In this document: positions 41,757 through 51,216 of the stretch, one piece after another
Position numbering within the stretch: position 1 is the first letter of the stretch
Layout of the letters: each line of letters opens with the position of its first letter
Source of the DNA: Sphingosinicella sp942492965
GTDB lineage: Bacteria > Pseudomonadota > Alphaproteobacteria > Sphingomonadales > Sphingomonadaceae
Assembly (NCBI GenBank): GCA_942492965.1
Contig: OW818656.1
Location: forward strand, 4,154,001-4,218,000
Length of the DNA stretch: 64,000 nucleotides
Direction of reading: 5' to 3'
The notes under the pieces: generated by a model
Told to the model about the DNA's origin: nothing
What the model saw: the letters and a program-made list of their open reading frames with translations, nothing else
The model's database searches: none
Made by a program: the position numbers and the translations under genes

Positions 41757-43676
41757 TCAGGCTGCGAGCGCCGCCGCCGGTGTGGCGGTGAGCGCCGCAA
41801 GCGATCCTTCCAGCATCAGCATCTGCCACAAGAGCCGGCTGTGATCCGCGCGGCCGCTGCGATGCGCTGCGGCGCAGGCTGCGAAATAGTCCATGTCGAA
41901 CCAGCCGCTGCCGGCGACATGGGAACCGCTGGCGAGTGCGGCGACGCGATCGGCGAGCGCACCGCGGAACCAGCGATCAATCGGCACCGAAAAGCCCATC
42001 TTGCGCCGGTAGAGGATGTCCTTCGGCAGATAGGGTTCCATCGCCTTCTTCAGCAGCCACTTGCCCTCCCCGCCGTGCAGGCGGAAGTCGCTCGGCAATC
42101 CGGCCATCCAGCCGACGAGCTCGTGGTCGAGCAGCGGCTCGCGCGCCTCCAGGCTCACCGCCATGCTGGTGCGGTCCACCTTGGTCAGGATGTCGCCGGG
42201 CAGCCAGATCATCATGTCGGCGTATTGCGCGCGGCCGAGCATGTCGTCGGCGGGCGCGTTCCGCATCGTGTCTGTGTAGAGCGTTCCCGCCCAGTAGCCG
42301 CCGATCTCGCGTTTCAGCACGTCCGAGAACAGGCGCGAGCGGATGCGGTCGGGCGTCACGCTCACGGCGTGGAAATAGGCTTCTGCGCTGTCCATCGCGA
42401 TGGCCTCGAACGTCGATTTCGCGCGCAGCACGCGCGGCGCCCAGTCGAGCTTTGGCCATGCGCGGCCGAGCCGCCCGAAGACGGTCTGCCGCAACCCCGG
42501 CGAGAGCGCCCCGCGCACCCGCTCCTCGTTCATGTAGAGCCGGTAGCGGCGATAGCCCGCCATCGCCTCATCGGCGCCGTCCCCCGAAAGCGCCACCGTC
42601 ACCGTCTCGCGCGCGAGTTCGCTGACGCGGTAGGTCGGCAGCGCGGAGGCGTCAGCAAACGGCTCGTCGAACGCACGCACAAGCGTGTCGATGAGGCCGT
42701 AATCGTCGGTCGTCACCGTGCGGGCGCGGTGGTGCGTCGCATAGCGTTTGGCAATCGCCTCGGCGTGGCCGGTCTCGTCGTAAGCCGGATCGTCGAAGCC
42801 TATCGAGCAGCTGTTGACCGGCGTATCGATCAGCCCCGCCATCAGTGCAACGACCGCGCTTGAATCGACGCCGCCCGAAAGGAACGCGCCCACCGGCACG
42901 TCCGCGACCAGCCGCAGCGCCACCGCCTCGCGCATCCGCGCGGTGAGTTCCTCGGCCAGCGCCTCGGGCGTGCCCTTGACGCGTCCGTCGAACGCGATGT
43001 CCCAATAGCGGCGCGGACGCGCGGGGGCAGCGTCTCCCCAGCGCAGCGTCAACGTGTGCCCGGCGGGAAGCTTCTTCACCGCGCCGAGCAGGCACTTGTC
43101 GTCCGGCACATAGCCGTAGGCGAAATAGTCTTCGATGGCACGCGGATCGATGGCGCGGGAGAGCCCCGGCCACATCAGCAGCACCTTCATCTCCGATCCG
43201 AAGATGAAGCGCCCGTCGCCGAGATCGGCATAGTAAAGCGGCTTCACGCCAAGACGGTCGCGCGCAAGGAACAGCGTGCGCGCGGTCTCGTCCCAGATCG
43301 CGAAAACAAACATGCCGCGCAGCTTGTCAACGCAGGCCTCGCCCCACGCGCGCCACGCCTCGATGATCACCTCGGTGTCGCTGTCGCGCCTGAACGTGTG
43401 GCCGAGCGCTTGCAGTTCCTTCCGCACCTCGCGGAAATTGTAGATTTCGCCGTTGAAGATGATCTGGATCTTGCCGTCTGCGCTCGGCATCGGCTGCACG
43501 CCGCCTGCGATGTCGATGATCGAGAGCCGCCGGTGGCCGAGCCCGACGCCCGGCGCGCGGTAGAAGCCGCTGCCGTCGGGCCCCCGGTGCGCGATCACGT
43601 CGGTCATGGCGCGCAGCACCGGCTCCGGGATCGTGCGATGCTCGCGCTGGTCGAAATATCCGGCGATGCCACACAT
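41757..43676 (-). CDS. XrtA-system amidotransferase (asparagine synthase-like)
   Basis: 639 residues. N-terminal Cys2 glutaminase domain (MCGIAGYFDQ, HRGPDGSGF) and a C-terminal asparagine-synthase ATP domain with FLSGGVDSSA. The neighbours and the length match the XrtA/PEP-CTERM amidotransferase, which likely amidates a sugar acid or peptide in polysaccharide synthesis rather than making free asparagine. It is the last gene of the leftward operon, 3 bases after the exosortase gene. Confidence 0.9.
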   Translation of the reverse strand: MCGIAGYFDQREHRTIPEPVLRAMTDVIAHRGPDGSGFYRAPGVGLGHRRLSIIDIAGGVQPMPSADGKIQIIFNGEIYNFREVRKELQALGHTFRRDSDTEVIIEAWRAWGEACVDKLRGMFVFAIWDETARTLFLARDRLGVKPLYYADLGDGRFIFGSEMKVLLMWPGLSRAIDPRAIEDYFAYGYVPDDKCLLGAVKKLPAGHTLTLRWGDAAPARPRRYWDIAFDGRVKGTPEALAEELTARMREAVALRLVADVPVGAFLSGGVDSSAVVALMAGLIDTPVNSCSIGFDDPAYDETGHAEAIAKRYATHHRARTVTTDDYGLIDTLVRAFDEPFADASALPTYRVSELARETVTVALSGDGADEAMAGYRRYRLYMNEERVRGALSPGLRQTVFGRLGRAWPKLDWAPRVLRAKSTFEAIAMDSAEAYFHAVSVTPDRIRSRLFSDVLKREIGGYWAGTLYTDTMRNAPADDMLGRAQYADMMIWLPGDILTKVDRTSMAVSLEAREPLLDHELVGWMAGLPSDFRLHGGEGKWLLKKAMEPYLPKDILYRRKMGFSVPIDRWFRGALADRVAALASGSHVAGSGWFDMDYFAACAAAHRSGRADHSRLLWQMLMLEGSLAALTATPAAALAA

Positions 43677-43679
43677 GGC

Positions 43680-45215
43680 CTAGCGCTCCACCGTGGCGGT
43701 CTCGATCGCGGTATCGACCGGGCCGAGCGCCGCCGCAAAGCGTTCGATCGCCGGCATGGCGCTTACCAGTTCGTCACGCCGATCGGCGGATAGGACGAGC
43801 GTGCCCGCCATTGTCTCGCCGCCAAGAAGGCGCGATTTAAGCCCTTCGATCTTGGCCACATAGTCGCTTCCGGTGAGCACGCCGTTCACGAGAAAGAACT
43901 GCCAGTTGTCGCGCACCGTGCCGCCGTTCTTGATCTGCTGCGCGCGGCCGTTCGCCGGTCCCTTTTCATTGCGTGCCCACGACCATTCGGTCTCGGGCGG
44001 AAGCAGGCCCTGCTTGTAGCCGATGAGTTCTCCGTCCTCGCTCTGCCGGTCGAACACGCCGATGTAGAGGTCGATCGGCTGGCCCTCTCCATCGACGTAG
44101 CGCGCGATGGCTTCGGCGGAGATGCCCTTGTAATGCGGCTGCCAGTCCGGCTGCCCTTCGATACGCTGCCAGCCCGGCACGTCGGGAAGCACGATCGCGG
44201 CGGTCTGGGTATCAGGCGCACGGTTCGCGACGACGAGGCCGTAGACGGGGCCCGCCGCCATCGCGGCGATGCCAAGCGCCGCCGCAACGACGGCAGTGCG
44301 TGGCGCGGACGGTGCCGGTGGCGAAGGCTGCAGCTGCGCCGGATCGAACGCCGGATCGTCGACCGGGCGATCGAAGAAGCGCCAGCCGATCGCGACCAGC
44401 AGGAACATGACGATCGCGAAGAAGATCCAGCCGTAGATGATATGATCGACGCCCGCCGCGAAGCCCGGCGTCGTCAGGTGCGAGATGTAGATCGTGCCGA
44501 AGGCCCGGATGCCGTTCGCGAGGATCGACAGCGCGATCGCCGAGAGCACAAAGAGGATGCGCCGCGTCCAGCTCTTGAAGCAGAGGTTCGCCACGAGCAC
44601 GCTGAACGCGATCATCGCGATCAGGAAGCGCACGCCCGAACACGCCTCGGCAACCTCGAAATTGCCGTTGGGAATGGCGATGAACACGCCGTCGATGAAG
44701 GCGGGAATGCCCGACCATTCGAGCAGCTTGATGCAGATCGCCGCCGTCACCGTCTGCAGGATCGGCACAAGCTGCTCGCCAGCCGGGATCATGAACAGCG
44801 CGAAGAACAGCACGAACGCGAGGCCGCGCGACACCGTGAGCCCGAACACGAGCGGTACGCTGACGATGAGCAGCCCGACGACCGCCATATGGCGAAGCAA
44901 AGCGACGCCCGACGCCTCGCCCACCAGCCAGCCCGCGCCGCCGATCACCATCAGAATCGCCGCCGGATACCAGGGTTTCGGCGTCAGCGCGGAGAGTTCG
45001 CTGCGACGCTGCCACACCAGATAACCAAGGATCGGCGGGATCAGCAGGCAGTGCCCGAACGTGTCGGTGTTCCACCAGAGGTCGAAGATGTGCGCGACAT
45101 CGTTGCGAAGCAGCAGCAGGATCGCCACCGCCACGGCCACCCACGCGATGATCGCCGCGCGCCAGCCCTTCCCGGTCGCACCCGTCCGAGCTTCGAACTC
45201 GCTCATATCGTTCAT
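43680..45215 (-). CDS. xrtA: Exosortase A fused to an EpsI domain
   Basis: 511 residues. Residues 1 to about 290 are a polytopic exosortase with catalytic Cys192 (EACSGVRF), Arg237 (NGIRAFGTIYISH) and His246. Residues from about 315 form a periplasmic EpsI-type domain, so the two proteins, separate in some systems, are fused here. It cleaves PEP-CTERM proteins at the membrane and hands them to the exopolysaccharide or envelope. The ATG overlaps the glycosyltransferase stop by 4 bases. A candidate substrate is encoded at 59897-60628. Confidence 0.93.
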   Translation of the reverse strand: MNDMSEFEARTGATGKGWRAAIIAWVAVAVAILLLLRNDVAHIFDLWWNTDTFGHCLLIPPILGYLVWQRRSELSALTPKPWYPAAILMVIGGAGWLVGEASGVALLRHMAVVGLLIVSVPLVFGLTVSRGLAFVLFFALFMIPAGEQLVPILQTVTAAICIKLLEWSGIPAFIDGVFIAIPNGNFEVAEACSGVRFLIAMIAFSVLVANLCFKSWTRRILFVLSAIALSILANGIRAFGTIYISHLTTPGFAAGVDHIIYGWIFFAIVMFLLVAIGWRFFDRPVDDPAFDPAQLQPSPPAPSAPRTAVVAAALGIAAMAAGPVYGLVVANRAPDTQTAAIVLPDVPGWQRIEGQPDWQPHYKGISAEAIARYVDGEGQPIDLYIGVFDRQSEDGELIGYKQGLLPPETEWSWARNEKGPANGRAQQIKNGGTVRDNWQFFLVNGVLTGSDYVAKIEGLKSRLLGGETMAGTLVLSADRRDELVSAMPAIERFAAALGPVDTAIETATVER

Positions 45216-46444
45216 GCCGCTTCCACTTTCGAGTCTGCCGCGCCGAGCCCGAGCCACGCGTCGAGCTTCCCGAGCTGCGCCGGCCATGCGTAACGGCTTT
45301 CGACTTGCCGCCGTCCGTTTTCGGCAAGGCGCACACCGAGTGCCGGGTCGTCCAGCACGGCGCAAACACCGGCGGCGAAAGCTGCCGCGTCGCTGCGCAC
45401 GAGGAGATCGCGTTCCGGCTCGGCATCGATGCCGGACCATGCCGCCTCGGTGGCCACCACGGGCCGCGCCATCGCCATCGCTTCCAGCACCTTGTTCTGC
45501 ACGCCCCGCGCAATGCGGACGGGCGCCACCGTCACGTCGGCCGCGGCGACGTAGGGCCGGACATCGGGCACACGCCCGGTCACGACAACGCCTTCGCGGC
45601 TGGCGAGCGCCTGCACCTCGGGCGTCGGCTTGCCGCCGACGACGAAGAACCGCGCTTGCGGATAACGCTTGCGGACAAGCGGCAGGATGACGTCGGCGAA
45701 CCAGCAGACGGCATCGACATTAGGCCGGTAATCCATCGCGCCGGTGAAGACGAGTTTCGGCCCGGTTTCGTCGCCGAGCGGCGCGAAGTCCGCATCGGGC
45801 GAGAAATAGGCGAGATCGACGCCGTTGTGCAGCGTATCGACCGTGTGCGCGTAGGAACCGGCGATCCGCTTGAACATCGCGGTTTCAGCGTCGGAGACGA
45901 ACAGGCTGACGTCGACATGGCGCGCCACCTGCTTCTCGAATGCCTGCAGCAGCTCCGCCTCACGCGTATAGAGCCAGGATTTCGGCCAACGGCTCTCCTT
46001 CGCATACTGAGCGAACTTGTCCGAATCGATGTCCACGAAATCCATCACCGTGCGGCGGCCCTGCGACGTATGCCCGAGCGCATAGGGGGCCATCTGGCTC
46101 GAAAACACGAACATGCGGTCGATATTGTGTTGCTTCACGCGGTCCCACACCCAGCGCTTCATGGCGCGGTCGTCGAACAGCGCGATGCTCAGCGCCTCAC
46201 CCTTGCGCCAGCCCGCCCACGCGCGCTTTAGCCTGTCCTTCGGGTCCAGCGGGATCAGCTTCACAGACTTGCAGACGCTCGCGAGAAACTCGGCGTGCTT
46301 CATGTCCTCGGGATCATCGACGAAAGCGCCGAGATGCACGGGCGCACGCTCGGCTATGTATTTCAGGATATTCCACGACCGGATCTTGTCGCCCTTGTCG
46401 GGCGGATAGGGAATGCGGTGTGCAAGGAACAGAAGGTCGCCCAT
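45212..46444 (-). CDS. XrtA-associated glycosyltransferase (GT4-like)
   Basis: 410 residues from MGDLLFLAHRIPYPPDKGD; upstream in-frame sequence overlaps FemAB and lacks similarity. It has a GT-B fold with a donor site around VTGRVPDVRPYVAAADV and EAMAMARPVVAT. The opening RIPYPPDKGDKIR is characteristic of the TIGR03087-type XrtA-linked group. It adds a sugar in exopolysaccharide synthesis in the cytoplasm. It lies 4 bases after femAB and overlaps xrtA. Confidence 0.9.
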   Translation of the reverse strand: MGDLLFLAHRIPYPPDKGDKIRSWNILKYIAERAPVHLGAFVDDPEDMKHAEFLASVCKSVKLIPLDPKDRLKRAWAGWRKGEALSIALFDDRAMKRWVWDRVKQHNIDRMFVFSSQMAPYALGHTSQGRRTVMDFVDIDSDKFAQYAKESRWPKSWLYTREAELLQAFEKQVARHVDVSLFVSDAETAMFKRIAGSYAHTVDTLHNGVDLAYFSPDADFAPLGDETGPKLVFTGAMDYRPNVDAVCWFADVILPLVRKRYPQARFFVVGGKPTPEVQALASREGVVVTGRVPDVRPYVAAADVTVAPVRIARGVQNKVLEAMAMARPVVATEAAWSGIDAEPERDLLVRSDAAAFAAGVCAVLDDPALGVRLAENGRRQVESRYAWPAQLGKLDAWLGLGAADSKVEAA

Positions 46445-46448
46445 CGCC

Positions 46449-47501
46449 TTACCCCAGCGACCGCGCGACAAGCGGCCCCATTCGGTTCGCAAGCCACAGC
46501 GGCAGACGGCTCCACACCTCGGTCATCAGCTTGTACTTGGGGTTGTTCGGATTGACATCGGGCATCGTGCGCCCTTCAGCCAGCCGGTATTCGTAGACGA
46601 GCGGTTGCGGCTCGAAGCCCCAGTTCTTCTTGAAGGCGAACGCGCCGGTATCATACTTCGAACGCCCGAAATCGAACGCCCGCCGTCCGCGCGCCACGGC
46701 GTGCTCCATCAGCATCCAGTACATGTGGTCGTTGGCGCGCAGCGCTCGTGCCGCCGCTGTCCCGCCCCCGTAATAGGGATAAACGGTGTCCGCGTCGTAA
46801 AGCGACAGCACGGAAGCGACGGGCACATCCTGATGATAGACGGTAAGAATGTCCGCATCCTCGCCGAAATGGCGGACGATCTCGGCGAACAGCCGCGCCG
46901 GAAACACCGGCGTGCCGAGGTTGCGCACGCTTTCCGAATAAACGGCGAAATGGTCTTTGAGCGCCTTCGCGTCAGACGCCACGCGCACACTGAGGTCCAT
47001 CGTCAGCGAGCGACGCACCTCGGCGCGCTGCTTCCTCGGGATCGCCTTCAGGTTCGCCTCGCTGTCGGCCTCGAGCGGACGCGCGAAGTTCGCGTAGGTC
47101 TCCGCTTTCACCGCCCAGTCCGGATGCAGCGCCTCGGTACCGCGATATTCGAGCACGCCGATGCCTGCAGCCTCGGCGATCGCCCACGCCGCCTTGTCGA
47201 GCGCCGCAAGCGCGCGCGGATCGCCAGCGAGCGGCCCACCGCGTACGGCAAAAGCATTCGAGATCAGCGCGGAACCGAACAGGCCGGACTTGAGCGCGAT
47301 CAGCGGCAACACCGCATCGCCTGCCATCAGATAGCGCGGTGTGTGCCCAAGCGCGTCGCGGATCGCCCTGCCCCATGCCGTCCGGTGAAACGGCGTCGCG
47401 CCCGGATGCTTGAGAACGGCGGCGTCGAATGCCTCAGCCGCCCCGGCATCGTCGAGGTCGATTTCCGCGACCGTCGGCGCGATCGGGCTTTCCGCGTTCA
47501 T
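46449..47501 (-). CDS. FemAB-family XrtA/PEP-CTERM protein
   Basis: 350 residues with the GNAT-like double fold of FemAB proteins (RKQRAEVRRSL, YWMLMEHAVARGRRAFDFGRS). FemAB relatives transfer amino acids from aminoacyl-tRNA; in XrtA loci the acceptor is thought to be a polysaccharide component. The start overlaps the deacetylase stop by 4 bases. Confidence 0.9.
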   Translation of the reverse strand: MNAESPIAPTVAEIDLDDAGAAEAFDAAVLKHPGATPFHRTAWGRAIRDALGHTPRYLMAGDAVLPLIALKSGLFGSALISNAFAVRGGPLAGDPRALAALDKAAWAIAEAAGIGVLEYRGTEALHPDWAVKAETYANFARPLEADSEANLKAIPRKQRAEVRRSLTMDLSVRVASDAKALKDHFAVYSESVRNLGTPVFPARLFAEIVRHFGEDADILTVYHQDVPVASVLSLYDADTVYPYYGGGTAAARALRANDHMYWMLMEHAVARGRRAFDFGRSKYDTGAFAFKKNWGFEPQPLVYEYRLAEGRTMPDVNPNNPKYKLMTEVWSRLPLWLANRMGPLVARSLG

Positions 47502-48376
47502 GCCGCCGCCTTCAGCGTTTCACGGCCGAGGAATACCCGATCCATGCGGTCCCAGCGGAACCGGTCCAGCAGGCGCGCGAGCTTGGCTTCCATTACGTCG
47601 AGGTTGGTATAATGGCGGATACGCGATTTGAGCGGCGCGCCCGGCACCACGGGCTGCTCGGGATCGATCTCCCACGGGTGGAAGTAGAATACCGTCGCTT
47701 CGCCTTCGACGCGGTTCACGCGGTCGATCGCCCATTCGGAAAGACCGTAAGGCAGCAGCCGGAAGAAACCGCCGCCGCCGCACGCCATGCGGCGCCCCCC
47801 GTACTCGACCGTCGTCACCGGCACCTCGACCATGTCCGATCCCGCGACCGGCCTGTACGGAAAGCGCGGCGCTTCCGGCCAGCCGTAATGATCGTGGCGG
47901 ATCGGCGCGACCGACGAACTGTACGCGTACCCCTCTTCGGCGAGCACCTCGAGCGCCCAGCCGTTGCCGCTGCCGATCGAGAAGCTCGGCGCACGGTAGC
48001 CCTTCACCGCCGCGCCTGCGGCATCCTCGATCAGCGCGCGCGCCTTGCGGATGTCCGCGCGGAAGCTCTCCGGCGTGAATGTGTGCACGCGGTCGTGCGC
48101 GTAGCCGTGGTTGGCGATCTCGTGGCCGTTCTCCACGATGCGGCGCATCAGCGCCGGTTCGCGCTCCGCGACCCAGCCGAGTGTGAAGAACGTCGCCGAG
48201 ACGCCCTTGTCCGCGAAGAGCTGAAGCGCGCGTTCGGTGTTGTGAACCACGCGGCTATCCCAGCGCGGCCAATCCTCGCGGCGGATCGTCGTTTCGAAGG
48301 CGCCGACCTGGAAGTGTTCTTCCACGTCGACCGACATGGCATTGCAGACGCCGCGGTTCGCCACCGCGCCGCTCAT
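47498..48376 (-). CDS. XrtA-system polysaccharide deacetylase
   Basis: 292 residues of a NodB-type carbohydrate esterase. The metal/catalytic segments are SVDVEEHFQ, GHEIANHGYAHDRVH and FYFHPWEIDP. It removes acetyl groups from the polymer or an intermediate. No signal peptide is clear. It overlaps the ATPase stop by 4 bases, in the operon. Confidence 0.9.
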   Translation of the reverse strand: MSGAVANRGVCNAMSVDVEEHFQVGAFETTIRREDWPRWDSRVVHNTERALQLFADKGVSATFFTLGWVAEREPALMRRIVENGHEIANHGYAHDRVHTFTPESFRADIRKARALIEDAAGAAVKGYRAPSFSIGSGNGWALEVLAEEGYAYSSSVAPIRHDHYGWPEAPRFPYRPVAGSDMVEVPVTTVEYGGRRMACGGGGFFRLLPYGLSEWAIDRVNRVEGEATVFYFHPWEIDPEQPVVPGAPLKSRIRHYTNLDVMEAKLARLLDRFRWDRMDRVFLGRETLKAAA

Positions 48377-49452
48377 GCGCTTCGGCTGACGCCGTACGGG
48401 CCGCGTTCGACCTCGTTCTGTTCGACGAGATCGGAAAGAATCCGAAGCACTTGCCGAAGATTACGGTCGTTTTCTGAAGCATAATGTTCAAGGCGATCGA
48501 TACGCGCGAGCAAACGATCGTCGAGCGCTCCGGCAGCGCCGCCGCCCATCGCGACCACGGGCTGCATTTGCTGCGCCGGAGGCACGGCGGCGAGCGAACC
48601 GCTGTTCGGCTGGATGATCTTTTCGCGGTCGCGGGGCGCGTTGTCGCGCTGCAGGTCGTCGGTCACTTCGCGCACGATCGATTCGTCGATCTCGTGCTTT
48701 TCTTCAAGTGCACCGAACAGCAGAACGCGCGCGCACAGGTTGTTCAGCTTGCGCGGGACGCCGCCCGAATAGTCGAAAAGCGCGTCATAAGCATCCTCGG
48801 TGAAGGCCGGATCCCCGGCCCAGCCGCACAGCGCCAGCCGGTTCTCGACATAGGCCGGAATTTCGTCGCGGCGCATCGGCTCCAGATGGTGCGAGGCGAT
48901 CACACGTTGGCGAAGCTGTTCAAGCTCGGAGGAACTGGCGAGTTTTTCGCGGAATTCCGGCTGCCCGAGCAGGATCGTCTGGCTGAGCGGCTGCGCGCCC
49001 GCACTGAAGTTGGAGAGCATTCGAAGCTGTTCGAGCGAGCCGATCGGCAGGTTCTGCGCCTCGTCGACGATCAGCAGCACGCGGCGGCCCTGCTGGTGCT
49101 GCACGCGCAGGAAATTCTCGATACGTGTGAGCAGCGTCGCGACATCAAGGTTCTCGGCGTTGATGCCAAGGCCCGTGGCGATCATCTTCAAAAGGTTGTC
49201 GGCATCGACGAGCGAGGTGACGATGTTCGCGACGACCAGCTTGGAGCGGTCGATCGTCTGCAGCAGGCGGCCGACAAGCGTCGTCTTGCCCGCACCGACG
49301 TCGCCGGTGATGATGATGAAGCCCTCACCCTGACCGAGACCGTAGGTGAGGTAGGCCATCGCCTTCCGGTGCGTCTGCGTATCGACGTAGAAGCGCGGAT
49401 CAGGCGTCAGCTGGAACGGGCGTCCGTTCAGATTATAGAACTCGGTGTACAT
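48373..49452 (-). CDS. XrtA-associated AAA ATPase (ExeA-like)
   Basis: 359 residues. Walker A GDVGAGKTT, Walker B LLIVDEAQNLP, sensor region and the N-terminal FYNLNGRPFQLTPDPRFY characteristic of the XrtA ATPase. The C-terminus is predicted helical and low in similarity. It probably energises assembly or secretion steps. It begins 71 bases after the outer-membrane protein gene, in the operon. Confidence 0.9.
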   Translation of the reverse strand: MYTEFYNLNGRPFQLTPDPRFYVDTQTHRKAMAYLTYGLGQGEGFIIITGDVGAGKTTLVGRLLQTIDRSKLVVANIVTSLVDADNLLKMIATGLGINAENLDVATLLTRIENFLRVQHQQGRRVLLIVDEAQNLPIGSLEQLRMLSNFSAGAQPLSQTILLGQPEFREKLASSSELEQLRQRVIASHHLEPMRRDEIPAYVENRLALCGWAGDPAFTEDAYDALFDYSGGVPRKLNNLCARVLLFGALEEKHEIDESIVREVTDDLQRDNAPRDREKIIQPNSGSLAAVPPAQQMQPVVAMGGGAAGALDDRLLARIDRLEHYASENDRNLRQVLRILSDLVEQNEVERGPYGVSRSA

Positions 49453-49523
49453 GCTCTTGCCTGTGTTCCTCGAAAACGCCCCTCAGCTTAACTCGAAGTC
49501 GTGACGTTTCAGTCAATCCGCCG

Positions 49524-51203
49524 TCAGAAATTGTATCTTACACCCACGGCTGCCGTGAAGGTTGACGAATCCCGGCGTGATTCCGTGATGCGGTGCGTCC
49601 CGTAAAGCGAGGCGTTGCCCCGCAGATTCTTGCTCAGCCGGCGCGAATACTGCGTGCCGAGGGTGAATTGCGTGTCCTTGCGCTGGGCCGACAGCGCATA
49701 GCTGTTTCGTGCGAGCAGCGCATCAAAGCCGAGGGATTGAAGGTCGCCAAGACGGAGCACAACACGACCGCGCGTGCCGAAGGACACGTCATTGCCGAAG
49801 AGAGTAGTGGGAAGCTCCACCTCGGTCGGCGCCTGCAACTGCTGCGAATCCACATAACGCCGCTTGTCGTAGTAGACCGACGCCGACCAGGTCAGCGCCT
49901 CAAGCTTGCGGGAGACCATGAGAAGCCCACGATCCGATTTGAAGGTCGCAGGGGTCAGCGACTGCGTGAAGCCGCCGAGACAGCCACCATCCTCCGACTC
50001 TGGGTCGACACCGATGATGCAGAACGGAACGCCGAGCTGATCAAGTCCCCCAACACGCACAACGTTGTATGGAATGCCGTTGAAAGACTGCGTCAGCAGA
50101 CGGCTGAAGCTGTTCAGCGTCTGCTGGAAGTTGGCGCGAACGCTCAAGCCCCCGCGCGAGCGGTGATTGAAATCGAGGAAGAAATTCGCCGAGCCATAGC
50201 GTTCCCCGGCCCGGAATTCGAACGACGTCCGGCGAGACGGCGTGTAGCGGAAACCCGCATTCCAATAAGCGCCGCTGAAATCATAGGCTGAGCGGCGCGG
50301 CATGGCCGGGTCGATCTGAAACTGCCCATCATCATCAAGATCGGGCAATCCGGTCGCCGGATCAAAAAGAATTGAATCTTGCGTATTTTCAATATCTTCG
50401 TAACCGCCGCTACCAATAAGTTCGAGCTTGCGGGACAGGCGGAAACTGAGTTCGCCGCCCGCACTGTAGCCGCGGTACGTCTGGTTGAGCTGATCGACAT
50501 CCTCGTGCGTGCCCTGCGCGTTCAGCGACCAGTTGATGGTGTTGGTCGCGCGCGTGGATGCAAGCGTCACGCTCGCTGTTTGTGAAATGGAATCACTCAG
50601 CCGCGATCCGATACCGTCGCTGGGATCAAGGCCGATGCTACCGGGGTTGCTAAGACCCTCGCGCGGCGAGTCAGCGGATACGGCGCCCAGGCGATAGCGG
50701 CCCTGGAACGTCGCGAAATCGCCGATCCGCTGCTGGATGCTCGGCTCTACAAAGCCCGAGAAGATTTGCGTCTGGTTGCCGCTCTCGTCGTCGGGATTGA
50801 TCGCGTTAAAGCCGCGCACGTCGGTTGCGTATTGCGACGCCGTGCCCCCGGCGTTGAGCAGCAGGAAGTCGTCGATCAGTTCCGCGCGCACGTTGGCATT
50901 CGCGTTATGACGATTTTTCTGGCTGATATTCCCGAATTCCTCGAACCGGCGCGTATAGCGATAGCTGATGTTGCCATCGACGCGATTGGTATCGAGCAGG
51001 GCGGCAAAGCCCGCACCGGCTTCCAGCCACCCCCGCGTATCGCGGCCTGAGCCATCCGACAGCACCTGCCGGAGCGATACGAACGGATTGACCTCCACGT
51101 CGGCGTATGCGGACGACGGCACCATCGCCGTCAGCATGGACACAACCACGCCCGTCGCTGCCAGCGTACGGCAGTGTCCTGTCTCCCGGGTCCCACCGCT
51201 CAT
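49524..51203 (-). CDS. XrtA-associated outer-membrane beta-barrel protein
   Basis: 559 residues with a signal peptide (hydrophobic LAATGVVVSMLTAMV, cleavage near AYADV). The rest alternates as beta-strands (YRYTRRFEEF, FRAGERYGSANFFLDF) and ends in an aromatic VGVRYNF, typical of an outer-membrane barrel; matches the TIGR03016-type XrtA protein. It likely provides or assists the outer-membrane passage. The start at 51203 follows the kinase stop by 13 bases; an ATG at 51227 is an alternative. Confidence 0.85.
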   Translation of the reverse strand: MSGGTRETGHCRTLAATGVVVSMLTAMVPSSAYADVEVNPFVSLRQVLSDGSGRDTRGWLEAGAGFAALLDTNRVDGNISYRYTRRFEEFGNISQKNRHNANANVRAELIDDFLLLNAGGTASQYATDVRGFNAINPDDESGNQTQIFSGFVEPSIQQRIGDFATFQGRYRLGAVSADSPREGLSNPGSIGLDPSDGIGSRLSDSISQTASVTLASTRATNTINWSLNAQGTHEDVDQLNQTYRGYSAGGELSFRLSRKLELIGSGGYEDIENTQDSILFDPATGLPDLDDDGQFQIDPAMPRRSAYDFSGAYWNAGFRYTPSRRTSFEFRAGERYGSANFFLDFNHRSRGGLSVRANFQQTLNSFSRLLTQSFNGIPYNVVRVGGLDQLGVPFCIIGVDPESEDGGCLGGFTQSLTPATFKSDRGLLMVSRKLEALTWSASVYYDKRRYVDSQQLQAPTEVELPTTLFGNDVSFGTRGRVVLRLGDLQSLGFDALLARNSYALSAQRKDTQFTLGTQYSRRLSKNLRGNASLYGTHRITESRRDSSTFTAAVGVRYNF

Positions 51204-51216
51204 TGTTGTGCCCACA

